A DNA stretch of 64,000 bases from an uncultured Parafilimonas sp. (lineage in GTDB: Bacteria > Bacteroidota > Bacteroidia > Chitinophagales > Chitinophagaceae). Within the stretch, counting starts at the first letter, position 1. Each line of letters opens with the position of its first letter. A program made the position numbers and the translations under genes. The notes beneath the pieces were generated by a model, which was not told the DNA's origin, ran no database searches, and was given only the letters and a program-made list of their open reading frames with translations. The DNA is taken from the NCBI GenBank assembly GCA_903882935.1, contig CAIRZB010000007.1:1-64000 (forward strand). Reading direction: 5' to 3'. Below are positions 16,537 to 24,719 of the stretch, one piece after another.

Positions 16537-17829
16537 CTACCCAGGCAACCCAACGGGGGTATTATTTTTATTGGGTTTAACAAACAGCAGCAGAATAAAC
16601 CCAATTACAAAATATGCCATTAAGGCCAACACCGAATTTCGCATGCCGCCAAATACCTGGGCCACGTAGCCGAATGATAAGGTGCCTATCACCGTGCCAA
16701 CTTTGTCGCATACATCATAAAAACTAAAATACGAGGCAGTATCGTTTGTTTCGGGCAACAATTTAGAAAATGTTGAACGTGACATAGACTGTATGCCACC
16801 CATTACCATGCCCACTGTAAACGCCAGAAAATAAAACTGTGTGGGCGTTTGTGTATAGTAAGCGCCAAAACAAATACCTATCCATACTAATACAAGCGCG
16901 GCCAACGCAAAAATATTGCTGGTAGCTTTTGATAAAATGGAAAACAGATAGGCCCCTAATATGGCAACCAGTTGTATAATTAGAATTGTGCCAATCAGCT
17001 GGGCCGATTTCATTTTTATTTCATCGGCCGCAAAATAGGTTGCCATATACATTACAGACTGCACCCCCATGTTGTAAAAAAAGAAGGCTACCAGATATTT
17101 TTTAAGCACAGCATGGTTTTGCAGCTGATGCCAAACCTTTTTAAGCTCATAAAAACCATTGGTAAGGATATTGCGTTCGGGACGAAGTACTGCCGGTTTT
17201 GATTGGGGCATCCGCTTAAACGTAATTTGTGCAAAACCGGCCCACCATATACCAACTGCTACAAATGAAATTCTGGCAGGCAACGAACCAAGGCCCCAGC
17301 CCAACTCATCGTTCAAGGTTACAAAAACAAGGCAGGCAACCATTAATATTACGCTGCCTATGTAACCTTGGGCAAACCCCTTGGCACTAACCTTGTCTTG
17401 GTCTTGCTCTGCGGCTATCTCCGGTAAAAAAGCGTTGTAAAAAACAATACTGCCGCAGTAGCCGATAGAAGAAATTATAGACAGCAACAAGCCGAACCCA
17501 ATATTTTCTTTTGTAAAAAAGAACATGCCCACACATGCCGCGGACCCCAGGTAACAAAAAAACTTCATGAAGGTAATTTTATTACCCTTGTAGTCGGCGA
17601 TTGATGAGAGCACTGGTGAGAGAATGGCAATGATAAGGAATGACAATGCAATAGCGTACGATGCGAGCGGAATTTTGGCGAATGCCCTCCCGAAAACAAT
17701 TACTTGGGGTGGGGCAATGGCCGCATAATAGGCGGGAAATATTGTGGAGGTAATTACCAGGTTGTAGGCACTGTTTGCCCAGTCGTACATAGCCCAGCCA
17801 TTAATTACTTTTTTTGATGCAGTTTGCAT
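16537..17829 (-). CDS. MFS transporter, Atg22/UMF1-like
   Basis: The 430 residues have about twelve membrane segments. The start INGWAMYDWANSAYNLVI is typical of the Atg22-like (UMF1) branch of the major facilitator superfamily, whose eukaryotic members export amino acids from vacuoles. The bacterial substrates are not known. The MSRSTFSKLLPETNDTASYFSFYD stretch near 340-365 is another family mark (long motif given in part). The MBL hydrolase follows downstream. A strong terminator of uppP lies just upstream, so it must have its own promoter between 17830 and 17868. Confidence 0.85.
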   Translation of the reverse strand: MQTASKKVINGWAMYDWANSAYNLVITSTIFPAYYAAIAPPQVIVFGRAFAKIPLASYAIALSFLIIAILSPVLSSIADYKGNKITFMKFFCYLGSAACVGMFFFTKENIGFGLLLSIISSIGYCGSIVFYNAFLPEIAAEQDQDKVSAKGFAQGYIGSVILMVACLVFVTLNDELGWGLGSLPARISFVAVGIWWAGFAQITFKRMPQSKPAVLRPERNILTNGFYELKKVWHQLQNHAVLKKYLVAFFFYNMGVQSVMYMATYFAADEIKMKSAQLIGTILIIQLVAILGAYLFSILSKATSNIFALAALVLVWIGICFGAYYTQTPTQFYFLAFTVGMVMGGIQSMSRSTFSKLLPETNDTASYFSFYDVCDKVGTVIGTLSFGYVAQVFGGMRNSVLALMAYFVIGFILLLFVKPNKNNTPVGLPG

Positions 17830-17868
17830 ATGCTGTTATTGAACAAACAAATTACCAATAAAAATAAA

Positions 17869-17897
17869 AAGCCCCGTAAAAAATTATTACGGGGCTT
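17869..17897 (-). terminator. Terminator of uppP
   Basis: A perfect 11-base-pair stem (AAGCCCCGTAA with TTACGGGGCTT) with a seven-base loop is followed on the minus strand by a T-rich tract (TTTTTATTTTTATT), 23 bases after the uppP stop. Confidence 0.78.
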
Positions 17898-17919
17898 GCT
17901 GTATTTTTTACAATAACAC

Positions 17920-18801
17920 TTAGGCTACAACTTTTGTGAATATCAGCACCAGCATCAAGGCGCCAAGCCCTATCCTGTACCAGCCAAATGCCTTAAAGCC
18001 ATGCTTTTGCAAATAACTGATTAAAAATTTTACTGCTATTAATGCCACCACAAACGATACAACGCCGCCTATAATAATGGCAATCAAATTGTCGTGGTTA
18101 AATAGGGTGTGCAGGTTTTCTCCGTTTAGTATTTCGCCAAATTTAATGTGTACGCCTTCCGCCTGTTCTTTGGTTATGCCGTGTTGCAGCAGGTAGTTTT
18201 CGCGACAGGCATCCCAAAAACTTTTTATAGAAGCTGCCAGCATGGTAGGCACAGCCAAGAAAAATGAGAACTCGGCGGCCAGGTTCCTGGTAAGTTTTTG
18301 GCTCATACCCCCAATAATGGTGGCTGCGCTTCTGCTAAGGCCCGGAAGCAGTATAGAAAGCACTTGGAAAAAACCAATCACCAATGCCTTGGGGTAGCTG
18401 ATTTTTTCTTCTTCGTTAATGTTGTTGGTCTTAAAAAAGCTGTCGATAAACAGCAATATAATACCGCCGCCCAGCATTACACAGGCAATAAATGTAAGGT
18501 TACTGAGGGAGGCATCGATATGTTTTTTTAGCAGTGCGCCAAATACTAAGGCAGGTATAACTGCCACTACAAGCTTTAGGTAAAAGCTGATATGCTTAAA
18601 ATTAATAAACCGTTTCCAATACACTACCACTACTGACAGTATTGCGGCAAGCTGTATAACAACCTCGAACATGTTTGAAAAAGGGGTTTCCGTTACACCC
18701 AGCAAAGGGTTGGTGAACTTTAAATGCGCCGTGCTTGAAATGGGCAAAAACTCGGTGATGCCTTCTACAATGGAAAGGATAATGGCTTGGATAATACTCA
18801 T
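17920..18801 (-). CDS. uppP: Undecaprenyl-diphosphate phosphatase
   Basis: UppP (BacA) is an integral membrane enzyme that converts undecaprenyl diphosphate to the monophosphate lipid carrier for peptidoglycan and O-antigen, and can confer bacitracin resistance. The 293 residues carry both signature motifs: EGITEFLPISSTAHL at 13-27 with the catalytic Glu and Ser, and GLSRSAATIIGG near 157 with the catalytic Arg. Its start overlaps the stop of the PIN toxin gene by four bases, so it is now translationally coupled to a toxin-antitoxin operon, although its usual Bacteroidota neighbour is the DUF3098 gene found just beyond. Confidence 0.95.
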   Translation of the reverse strand: MSIIQAIILSIVEGITEFLPISSTAHLKFTNPLLGVTETPFSNMFEVVIQLAAILSVVVVYWKRFINFKHISFYLKLVVAVIPALVFGALLKKHIDASLSNLTFIACVMLGGGIILLFIDSFFKTNNINEEEKISYPKALVIGFFQVLSILLPGLSRSAATIIGGMSQKLTRNLAAEFSFFLAVPTMLAASIKSFWDACRENYLLQHGITKEQAEGVHIKFGEILNGENLHTLFNHDNLIAIIIGGVVSFVVALIAVKFLISYLQKHGFKAFGWYRIGLGALMLVLIFTKVVA

Positions 18802-19226
18802 GGTATTAGCTGGTTTTGGTTATTGATAAGTACCGTGATAAGCTGTTGCAATGTTAACACATTTACCCGTGGAAAAGGAATGTTTTTAAGCACTGAAAAA
18901 TGGTTGTCGTTGGTGATAATATAATCGGCATTGGCAGCAATGGCGCAATCCACAAACTTATTGTCATCCGGGTCTGCGGCAATAAAATTCCATCTAAATT
19001 CGGGCTGGTAATACTGTATATTTTTATTCTCGTAAAAATTACGCATTTCCTCATCAACAGGAGCTACCCTATACCTAATTTTCAATTGCTCCTCATACTC
19101 AAACATAATCTCGTTGGAAACAGCCAGCGATATATTGTTTTCTAGTAATACTTTAAAAACAAAGTGGTAGGTTGATTTGGAAGGAATGATAGCCAATAAA
19201 ACATTGGTGTCGATTACGAGTAACAT
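18798..19226 (-). CDS. PIN-domain toxin
   Basis: The 142 residues form a PIN nuclease fold of the type annotated as putative toxin-antitoxin system toxin component, PIN family. The Mg-binding acids are seen as D6 in VIDTNVLL, E43/E45, D93 in FVDCAI, and D107 in ITNDNHFS; D85-D88 precede them. Such toxins cleave tRNA, rRNA or mRNA when free of antitoxin. The start codon lies six bases after the stop of the small gene upstream, the usual antitoxin-toxin order, and its end overlaps uppP by four bases. Confidence 0.85.
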   Translation of the reverse strand: MLLVIDTNVLLAIIPSKSTYHFVFKVLLENNISLAVSNEIMFEYEEQLKIRYRVAPVDEEMRNFYENKNIQYYQPEFRWNFIAADPDDNKFVDCAIAANADYIITNDNHFSVLKNIPFPRVNVLTLQQLITVLINNQNQLIP

Positions 19227-19232
19227 ATTTCA

Positions 19233-19463
19233 TTATTGGTTCGGATCGTTCAACCAAGCATCAAAATCATCTTGCGTGTAGCCTATCACTTCTACGGCAT
19301 AGTCTACCTTTTTTTGTAGTTTTTCAAGATAATACTTGCCGATAAGGTCTTTAATAGCCAACAAATCTTCTTCAGGTACATTCCTGCCGTACAGTTTTAG
19401 CAGCTCTTGCTGAAGGGCCGTAAACTTTGTAGATGATGGTATTGTTTCTGTCACAATCAACAT
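19233..19463 (-). CDS. Putative antitoxin of the PIN toxin
   Basis: The ATG at 19463 gives 76 residues; the frame is open upstream but without a better start. The core ELLKLYGRNVPEEDLLAIKD leads into LIGKYYLEKL and the end DFDAWLNDPNQ. Bacteroidota PIN_3 toxins are often preceded by small proteins of this helical, acidic-basic type. It is clearly paralogous to the next gene upstream (LYG-x-x-x-PEED-L-x-IK-x-x-I-x-KY and a final W-x-x-DP). No DNA-binding domain is recognised with certainty. The antitoxin call comes mainly from position. Confidence 0.7.
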   Translation of the reverse strand: MLIVTETIPSSTKFTALQQELLKLYGRNVPEEDLLAIKDLIGKYYLEKLQKKVDYAVEVIGYTQDDFDAWLNDPNQ

Positions 19464-19508
19464 TATTTGTTCCTTAAAAATACAATTACCGGCCCAGCCG
19501 AACAAATT

Positions 19509-19727
19509 CTACTTTCCGGGGTCGTGTGCCCATTCCGTAAATTCACCGTCAGTGGTACCAATTTCCGCCAGCTGTAATTCTTCCGGCTGCGTGTACTTGT
19601 CGGTAAAATATTTACGTATCATCAATTTAATATCCAGCATGTCTTCCTCAGGCATGTACTTGCCATACAAACCGGTCAACTCCTTTAACAATGGTGAATA
19701 TAAACCCGCATTGGTAACTTCTGCCAT
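19509..19727 (-). CDS. Second antitoxin-like protein, paralogue of its neighbour
   Basis: The 72 residues share the pattern ELTGLYGKYMPEEDMLDIKL ... KYFTDKY ... EFTEWAHDPGK with the 76-residue protein 45 bases downstream, so the two arose by tandem duplication. No second toxin gene accompanies it. It is the first gene of the unit, which is separated from the DUF3098 gene by a strong terminator, so the toxin-antitoxin operon is expressed on its own. Confidence 0.65.
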   Translation of the reverse strand: MAEVTNAGLYSPLLKELTGLYGKYMPEEDMLDIKLMIRKYFTDKYTQPEELQLAEIGTTDGEFTEWAHDPGK

Positions 19728-19753
19728 AAACGCATTTTAAATTTAAAAATATG

Positions 19754-19776
19754 AAAAAAGCGGTGCAAAGCACCGC
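19754..19776 (-). terminator. Terminator of the DUF3098 gene
   Basis: A perfect seven-base-pair GC stem (GCGGTGC/GCACCGC) with an AAA loop is followed on the minus strand by six T. It isolates the DUF3098 transcript from the toxin-antitoxin genes. Confidence 0.8.
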
Positions 19777-19820
19777 CTCAATTATATTTAATAAATTAGT
19801 AACCTGTTTATGCCTGGTAA

Positions 19821-20111
19821 CTAGGCTTTGGCAGAGGGCTTTTTAAGCAACGCATACACCTCAACCAACAGGCCCGCCACAATTAAAATAGGCGCCACCG
19901 TAATGCGTGTTTTGCTGTATACCAAATTGGTGTCAAAAGTATTGGGGTCTTGGTTTTTACCACCACTCAACAATACCATTCCTACAATAATCACCACCGC
20001 ACCCAACAGCATCCATAGGTAATTATCTTTTTCAAACAAAGATGTAAGTTGTTTAACCTCTTTAGTCTTTACCGCAACAGTTGCTTTAGCCGCAGAAACA
20101 TTTACTGCCAT
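19821..20111 (-). CDS. DUF3098 small membrane protein
   Basis: The ATG at 20111 (MAVNVSAAKATVAV) gives 96 residues; an open frame further upstream crosses an operator-like site and is unlikely to be translated. A soluble N-terminus of about 35 residues is followed by two membrane segments (WMLLGAVVIIVGMVLLSGG and VAPILIVAGLLVEVYALL) linked by a loop with DPNTFD. This pattern is DUF3098. In Bacteroidota it commonly lies between ftsX and uppP, which suggests an envelope or division role, but none has been shown to my knowledge. Here uppP is present but separated by the toxin-antitoxin genes, and no ftsX is near. Confidence 0.8.
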   Translation of the reverse strand: MAVNVSAAKATVAVKTKEVKQLTSLFEKDNYLWMLLGAVVIIVGMVLLSGGKNQDPNTFDTNLVYSKTRITVAPILIVAGLLVEVYALLKKPSAKA

Positions 20112-20165
20112 ATAATAAAATTGAGGTTGCAATATAGGTGTTTTATTATTAAACAAACAAATTAT

Positions 20166-20189
20166 TACGAAACTTTCGTAGAAACTACG
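20166..20189. promoter_or_regulatory. Overlapping palindromes upstream of DUF3098, possible repressor operator
   Basis: TACGAAA-c-TTTCGTA (20166-20180) is a perfect seven-base inverted repeat, and CGTAG-AAA-CTACG (20177-20189) overlaps it. They lie 55-78 bases before the DUF3098 start. The shape resembles operators of BlaI/MecI-type winged-helix repressors. No such repressor is in the window, so the binding protein is unknown. Confidence 0.4.
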
Positions 20190-20367
20190 TTTGGTTTGTG
20201 TTTTTATTAGCAAAAAAACTATTAGGTATAACCCAAGCATGGCCATGTAAACAGCACTAAAGGTTTAAGTGCTGCAGATTTTTTTCGCAGGCACTCTACC
20301 CTTGCCAGTAAAAAATAACCAGTACCTAAGCCTCGTTAACTTACAATAGGCAATGTAAGCCCAGTAC

Positions 20368-20859
20368 CTACACCAACGTTTTAACCATCCAAATATCACA
20401 GCCAAAATGGCCGGAGTTACCCAGCGGCCCTGGCAAATGGGTAAAGCCACAACGTTCGTACAAGCCCACCGCTGTTTTTAGCTCGGGCATGCTTTCTAAG
20501 TACATACTTGTGTAGCCCAATAGCATAGCCGTTTCAAAACATTTTTCCATCAACGCTTTGCCTATCCCTTTGCCACGCGCTTGCGGAAGCAGGTATATTT
20601 TAACCAGTTCGCAATAACCCGCCGGCAATGCCTCTGTGGGGTAAACCCCGGCACCGCCAATAATTTCACCGCCCTGTTCAACCACAAAATAAGCTGACCG
20701 CTGCACACTGAACAATGTGTTCAAATCATCAGTAGTAGGGTCAAAATACACAGTGCCGGGCTTGTTTGCGTTAAACTCCGCTAACACATTTCGTATAATA
20801 GTGGCAAGCCTGGCGTTATCGCTCTGCTCTATCTCCCTTATCATATATTCTTCGCTCAT
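20368..20859 (-). CDS. GNAT-family N-acetyltransferase
   Basis: The 163 residues have the GNAT fold; the acetyl-CoA pyrophosphate loop ARGKGIG is at about 93-99, with the preceding strand ELVKIYLLP and the later LGYTSMYLES. The acceptor is unknown. The ATG overlaps the TGA stop of the Nramp-Usp gene by one base (TGATG), so the two are translationally coupled and probably belong to the same regulon. About 100 bases of sequence after the stop hold nothing clear. Confidence 0.88.
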   Translation of the reverse strand: MSEEYMIREIEQSDNARLATIIRNVLAEFNANKPGTVYFDPTTDDLNTLFSVQRSAYFVVEQGGEIIGGAGVYPTEALPAGYCELVKIYLLPQARGKGIGKALMEKCFETAMLLGYTSMYLESMPELKTAVGLYERCGFTHLPGPLGNSGHFGCDIWMVKTLV

Positions 20860-22733
20860 CAGCTTACAATTAATACAGGTATAGTAAGTTTGTGCCTAAC
20901 CTTATCCACAGTGGCACCATATAAATAATCTTTAAAACCCGTATGCCGGTGGGCGCCCACCACTAAAAGCCCGGCACCCACATCTTTTGTAATACGTACA
21001 ATCTCTTTTACCCGGCGGTTGTAACCAACCGCAATGGTAACTTGGTAGCCCATGGCCTGTAGCTCTGCCGCATACTGCTTTAGGCGTACTGTGTCTTCCC
21101 GTGTTTCTAAATCGTCTGCCGATTCGCCCAAGTAGCCTGCAGAAACGGTTTCCACCACATGCAATAATACATAGTTGGCGCTATGCTTACCCTGTGCCAG
21201 CGCGTAGGCTATAATCTTTTCATCCATCTTGCTAAAATCCAATGCTACCGCTACAATATTTGTTTCAGGTATTCGCAAGTTTTCCAAAGGCTGTTCTACA
21301 CTATGCAGGTTAAGCAACCGGGCCTTTTCACGCCTTTGCATAATAAATGGCAGCCCTGTCATCATAACAAAAAGCCATACAAAAATAAGTCCGGCAGCCC
21401 ATATAACTGCTTTTACCGCCCAATGTGAGGGGCCATTTAAAACAGGTAATATGGCATCGAGCACCACTCTTACATTTAAATAAATAAGCAGGGCAGCCAC
21501 CCCCCAAGCCAACAATTGTACAGGCCATTTTATGGCAAAAGGCCCCATGGTTTTTTTATCGCTCACAAAATGTATCAACGGTATAACCGCAAAGCCCAAC
21601 TGCATGCTTAATATTACTTGGCTAAGCACTAACAAGGCATCCAGCTGTTTATCCCCAAAAACCAAAATGGTAATTACGGCCGGGGCAATGGCCAGCAGGC
21701 GTGTTAAAAGCCGCCTTGCCCAAGGGTTAATGCGCAAGCTAAGGTAACCTTCCATTACAATTTGGCCGGCCAAGGTGCCGGTTATGGTGCTGCTTTGCCC
21801 TGCGGCAATCAACGCCACCGCAAAAAGAAACGGTGCCAGTTTGCCTAGCATGGGCAACAGGTTGTAGGCATCTTCAATTTTGGCAACATCAGTGCGGCCT
21901 GTGGCAAAAAATGCAGAAGCGGCCAATATTAGTATGGCGGCATTTACTAAAAACGCTAGGTTAAGGGCAACAGTACTGTCAATAAAATTATATTTAAGGG
22001 CTTGCTTTATGCCATCGTGGTCCATTTTAATCTTGCGGGTTTGCACCAAAGCCGAGTGCAGGTAAAGGTTGTGTGGCATAACGGTGGCGCCTATAATACC
22101 CACGGCAATATACAATGCCTCGCTGTTCATTTTAGTGGGTATAAACCCTTTTACCACTTCGCCCAAATGCGGTTTCGCCAATATTAACTCAATTAAAAAC
22201 GAGGTACTTATGGTGGCAATCAATGCAATAATAAACGCTTCAATTTTCCGTATGCCGTAGCGTTGTAAAACAAGCAGTATAAATGTATCCAACACCGTTA
22301 ATAAAACGCCGTACAAAATGGGCAAACCGGTAAGCAAGTAAATACCAATGGCCATACCCAATACTTCTGCAAGGTCGCAGGCGGCAATCGCCAGTTCGGC
22401 CAAAATATACAGGCAAAAATTAACCAACGGCGGGTACACTTCCCGGTTGGCTTGGGCAAGGTCGCGTTTGCGCACTATGCCAAGCCTGGTGCTTAACGTC
22501 TGTAACAGCAACGCCATTAAGTTGCTCATTAGCAATACCCAAATTAGGCTGTAGCCAAACTTGGCACCGCCTTGTAAGTCGGTGGCCCAGTTTCCGGGGT
22601 CCATATAACCCACACTTACCAAGTATGCTGGCCCCGCGAAAGACAGCCATTTTCGCCAACCCTTTTTATGCCCGGTTGCATCCACCGTGCCGTGTACTTC
22701 CCCGAGCGAATGTTCTGAAATTTTTTGGTCCAT
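20859..22733 (-). CDS. mntH: Nramp divalent metal transporter fused to a UspA domain
   Basis: The protein has 624 residues against about 410-440 for ordinary MntH. Residues 30-450 are the Nramp transporter with the metal-site motif DPGN at 45-48 (TM1) and MPHN near 217 (TM6), which bind Mn2+ or Fe2+ and couple uptake to protons. Residues from about 485 form a cytoplasmic UspA domain with the late loop GAHRHTGFKDYLYGAT and the end TIPVLIVS. The domain may sense ATP and tune transport, which is inference. The MntR/DtxR-like gene lies upstream on the same strand, so the transporter is probably repressed by manganese or iron. Confidence 0.92.
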   Translation of the reverse strand: MDQKISEHSLGEVHGTVDATGHKKGWRKWLSFAGPAYLVSVGYMDPGNWATDLQGGAKFGYSLIWVLLMSNLMALLLQTLSTRLGIVRKRDLAQANREVYPPLVNFCLYILAELAIAACDLAEVLGMAIGIYLLTGLPILYGVLLTVLDTFILLVLQRYGIRKIEAFIIALIATISTSFLIELILAKPHLGEVVKGFIPTKMNSEALYIAVGIIGATVMPHNLYLHSALVQTRKIKMDHDGIKQALKYNFIDSTVALNLAFLVNAAILILAASAFFATGRTDVAKIEDAYNLLPMLGKLAPFLFAVALIAAGQSSTITGTLAGQIVMEGYLSLRINPWARRLLTRLLAIAPAVITILVFGDKQLDALLVLSQVILSMQLGFAVIPLIHFVSDKKTMGPFAIKWPVQLLAWGVAALLIYLNVRVVLDAILPVLNGPSHWAVKAVIWAAGLIFVWLFVMMTGLPFIMQRREKARLLNLHSVEQPLENLRIPETNIVAVALDFSKMDEKIIAYALAQGKHSANYVLLHVVETVSAGYLGESADDLETREDTVRLKQYAAELQAMGYQVTIAVGYNRRVKEIVRITKDVGAGLLVVGAHRHTGFKDYLYGATVDKVRHKLTIPVLIVS

Positions 22734-22844
22734 AATCTCTGTTACGCAATTGCCTTTATACGGTTTTCTTAATTATAGTTATTTGGCCAATGGGCCTTGC
22801 CGTGCATGTTTAACCGCAAACCCTACCCAAAAAACATCAACCAA

Positions 22845-23510
22845 CTATAATGTTTTAACAAACAAAACCCCCGCCAGTTGCTCGCTAATGTTAAGGGGCT
22901 GCAGGTCTTTTATTTTTACTTCTATCGAATTGTCAAAGCTAAACTTAGCCAATACTTCTAGCCTGGTGCCTATGTTAATGTGTTTGTGGCCCAACAACTC
23001 TAATAATTCAGTACTTTGGTTACTTACTGCCGTTACCTGTGCCTGCTGGCCAATGGGCAAATAGGCAAGGCTTACCTGTTCAACACTGCTCATAAGGCCA
23101 TTGCAGTCGGGTATGGGGTCTCCATGTGGGTCAAACTTCGGGAAGTCTAAAAACTGGTCTAATTTGTCAACCAGTTTTTTACTGCCTACATGTTCCAGCT
23201 CTTCTGCCACCTCATGTACTTCATCCCACCCAAAAGCTAGTTTCTCCACTAAAAAATATTCCCATAGGCGGTGGCGCCTAATAATTTCCAGGGCAATTTT
23301 GCTGCCGGTGGGGCTTAGGCAAAACACCTTGTAGGGTTCGTACAAAAGCAAGCCCTTGGCCTTAAGCTTTTTGAGCATATCAGTTACCGAGGCCGGTGTT
23401 GTTACCAGCTTGGCGGAAAGCACGTTGGTAGTTACGCTGCCGCTTGCCTGCTGTAGGTGGTAAACGGCTTTGATATAGTTTTCCTCGGTTACGGATAAAT
23501 TAGACTGCAC
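22845..23510 (-). CDS. mntR: Metal-dependent transcriptional regulator, DtxR/MntR family
   Basis: The 221 residues show a DtxR-type winged helix (LSVTEENYIKAVYHLQQ... VTDMLKKLKAKGLL, 1-65), a dimerisation and metal-binding domain (RRHRLWEYFLVEKL, EVHEVAEELEHVGS, about 75-140, with His and Glu ligands), and a C-terminal FeoA/SH3-like domain (about 150-221). Such proteins repress uptake genes when bound to Mn2+ or Fe2+. The gene precedes the Nramp transporter by 111 bases. An operator-like palindrome overlaps its own promoter, which suggests autoregulation. Mn2+ is chosen over Fe2+ because of the Nramp neighbour; this is not proven. Confidence 0.88.
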   Translation of the reverse strand: MQSNLSVTEENYIKAVYHLQQASGSVTTNVLSAKLVTTPASVTDMLKKLKAKGLLLYEPYKVFCLSPTGSKIALEIIRRHRLWEYFLVEKLAFGWDEVHEVAEELEHVGSKKLVDKLDQFLDFPKFDPHGDPIPDCNGLMSSVEQVSLAYLPIGQQAQVTAVSNQSTELLELLGHKHINIGTRLEVLAKFSFDNSIEVKIKDLQPLNISEQLAGVLFVKTL

Positions 23511-23519
23511 TAAAATTTA

Positions 23520-23537
23520 TTTTAGGCAAATCTAAAA
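23520..23537. promoter_or_regulatory. DtxR-like operator overlapping the mntR -7 box
   Basis: TTTTAG and CTAAAA are perfect inverted six-base arms around GCAAAT. On the minus strand the -7 element TAGATTTG (23534 to 23527) is inside it, and the ATG is 16 bases further on, so a bound repressor would block the promoter. Confidence 0.45.
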
Positions 23538-23584
23538 AAAATCTTTCTCATTATATTGCCGAATAATATATTTTTATCCAAATA

Positions 23585-24550
23585 ATGGCTATGCCAAGGT
23601 TTTGGATGTTTTTTTTCGCTTTTTTATTCCTTTTTTCTTGCCACCAAAAATCGGTGTCTTTGTCTGGCGATGGCCCGGTTAGCGAAAAGGAATTCTCCGA
23701 TGCGTTTCCCGTACTTACACTGCCCTACTATGCGGCAGATACCAATGTGCAAAAAATAGCCGACACGGTTACCATAAGCCGCGCAGTATTTACACAGTTT
23801 GTGCCAGACACTTCCTTTCAAAAATTTATTAACAAAGATGTGGATGCGCTGCAGATAAACCCCATAGGCCGTATTGAAAAAGAAGATGGTAAGTATTTGT
23901 TGGCCACCATTACGCAAAAAAAGCGGGTTACGCTAGTGGCATTTTTATTGGGCAAAAAGAAAAAATATTTGGCGGCCTTGCAGCTTGTTACCAATAGGCA
24001 TAACGATGACTATACCCACAGCGTATTGATTAACCGAGAGCCCACTTTTACGATAAGCCGTGAGAAAAAAGTTAGCGAGGGCATTGTGCACTATACACGC
24101 AACGGTTATGCCTATAACAATGCAACAGGTACTTTTATTAAAGTAGTGGACGATACCAATGAAGACCAAAAAAAATTGGATTTGATTATTAACCCCATTG
24201 ACACTTTTGCGCGGAAAAACAAGTACAGCGGCGATTATGCCGAGGATAAAAAGAATTTTATTTCGCTTAGGGACGGTAAAAACCCTTCGTCATACATTTT
24301 TTTCGTGCATTTTGTAAAAGAAGATGGCAATTGCACCGGCGAGCTAAAAGGTGATATGGTTATGCGCAGTACCAACAAAGGATATTACCAAGAAAGCGGC
24401 GACCCCTGCGTAATAGATTTTACATTTGAAGGCAATGAAATAACCTTGAAAGAACAAGGCAACTGCGGCAACCACCGCGGCATTACCTGTTATTTTGACG
24501 ATACGTTCCGCAAGAAAAAAGAAAGCAAACAAAAAAAGATTACCCAATAA
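23585..24550 (+). CDS. Putative lipoprotein of unknown function
   Basis: The 321 residues begin with a hydrophobic leader and a lipobox-like FLFSC ending at Cys 19, so the mature protein is probably anchored in a membrane. I recognise no enzyme domain. The C-terminal third has four regularly placed cysteines (NCTGEL, GDPCVID, GNCGNHRG, TCYFD) that may form disulfides and a Tyr/Lys-rich beta structure. An alternative ATG lies two codons downstream (23591). It is monocistronic and diverges from the manganese regulator. Confidence 0.6.
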   Translation: MAMPRFWMFFFAFLFLFSCHQKSVSLSGDGPVSEKEFSDAFPVLTLPYYAADTNVQKIADTVTISRAVFTQFVPDTSFQKFINKDVDALQINPIGRIEKEDGKYLLATITQKKRVTLVAFLLGKKKKYLAALQLVTNRHNDDYTHSVLINREPTFTISREKKVSEGIVHYTRNGYAYNNATGTFIKVVDDTNEDQKKLDLIINPIDTFARKNKYSGDYAEDKKNFISLRDGKNPSSYIFFVHFVKEDGNCTGELKGDMVMRSTNKGYYQESGDPCVIDFTFEGNEITLKEQGNCGNHRGITCYFDDTFRKKKESKQKKITQ

Positions 24551-24719
24551 AATATATTATTCGTTATCTATGCCTATGGTTTGCCAGCCAATATGCCTAA
24601 AACAATAGGTTTTTAAAACAATATTTGCCGCAATAAATGGTTTTCAGGATAATTTAATGTGTAAAAAATACATTTTAGATAAATGCCCCTAAATTGCGGA
24701 ACAAAAAACAACTTGCTTT

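Noticed and set aside
20265-20450. 61-codon open frame after the acetyltransferase
   Set aside because: It overlaps the end of the acetyltransferase in another frame and has no features of a real protein.
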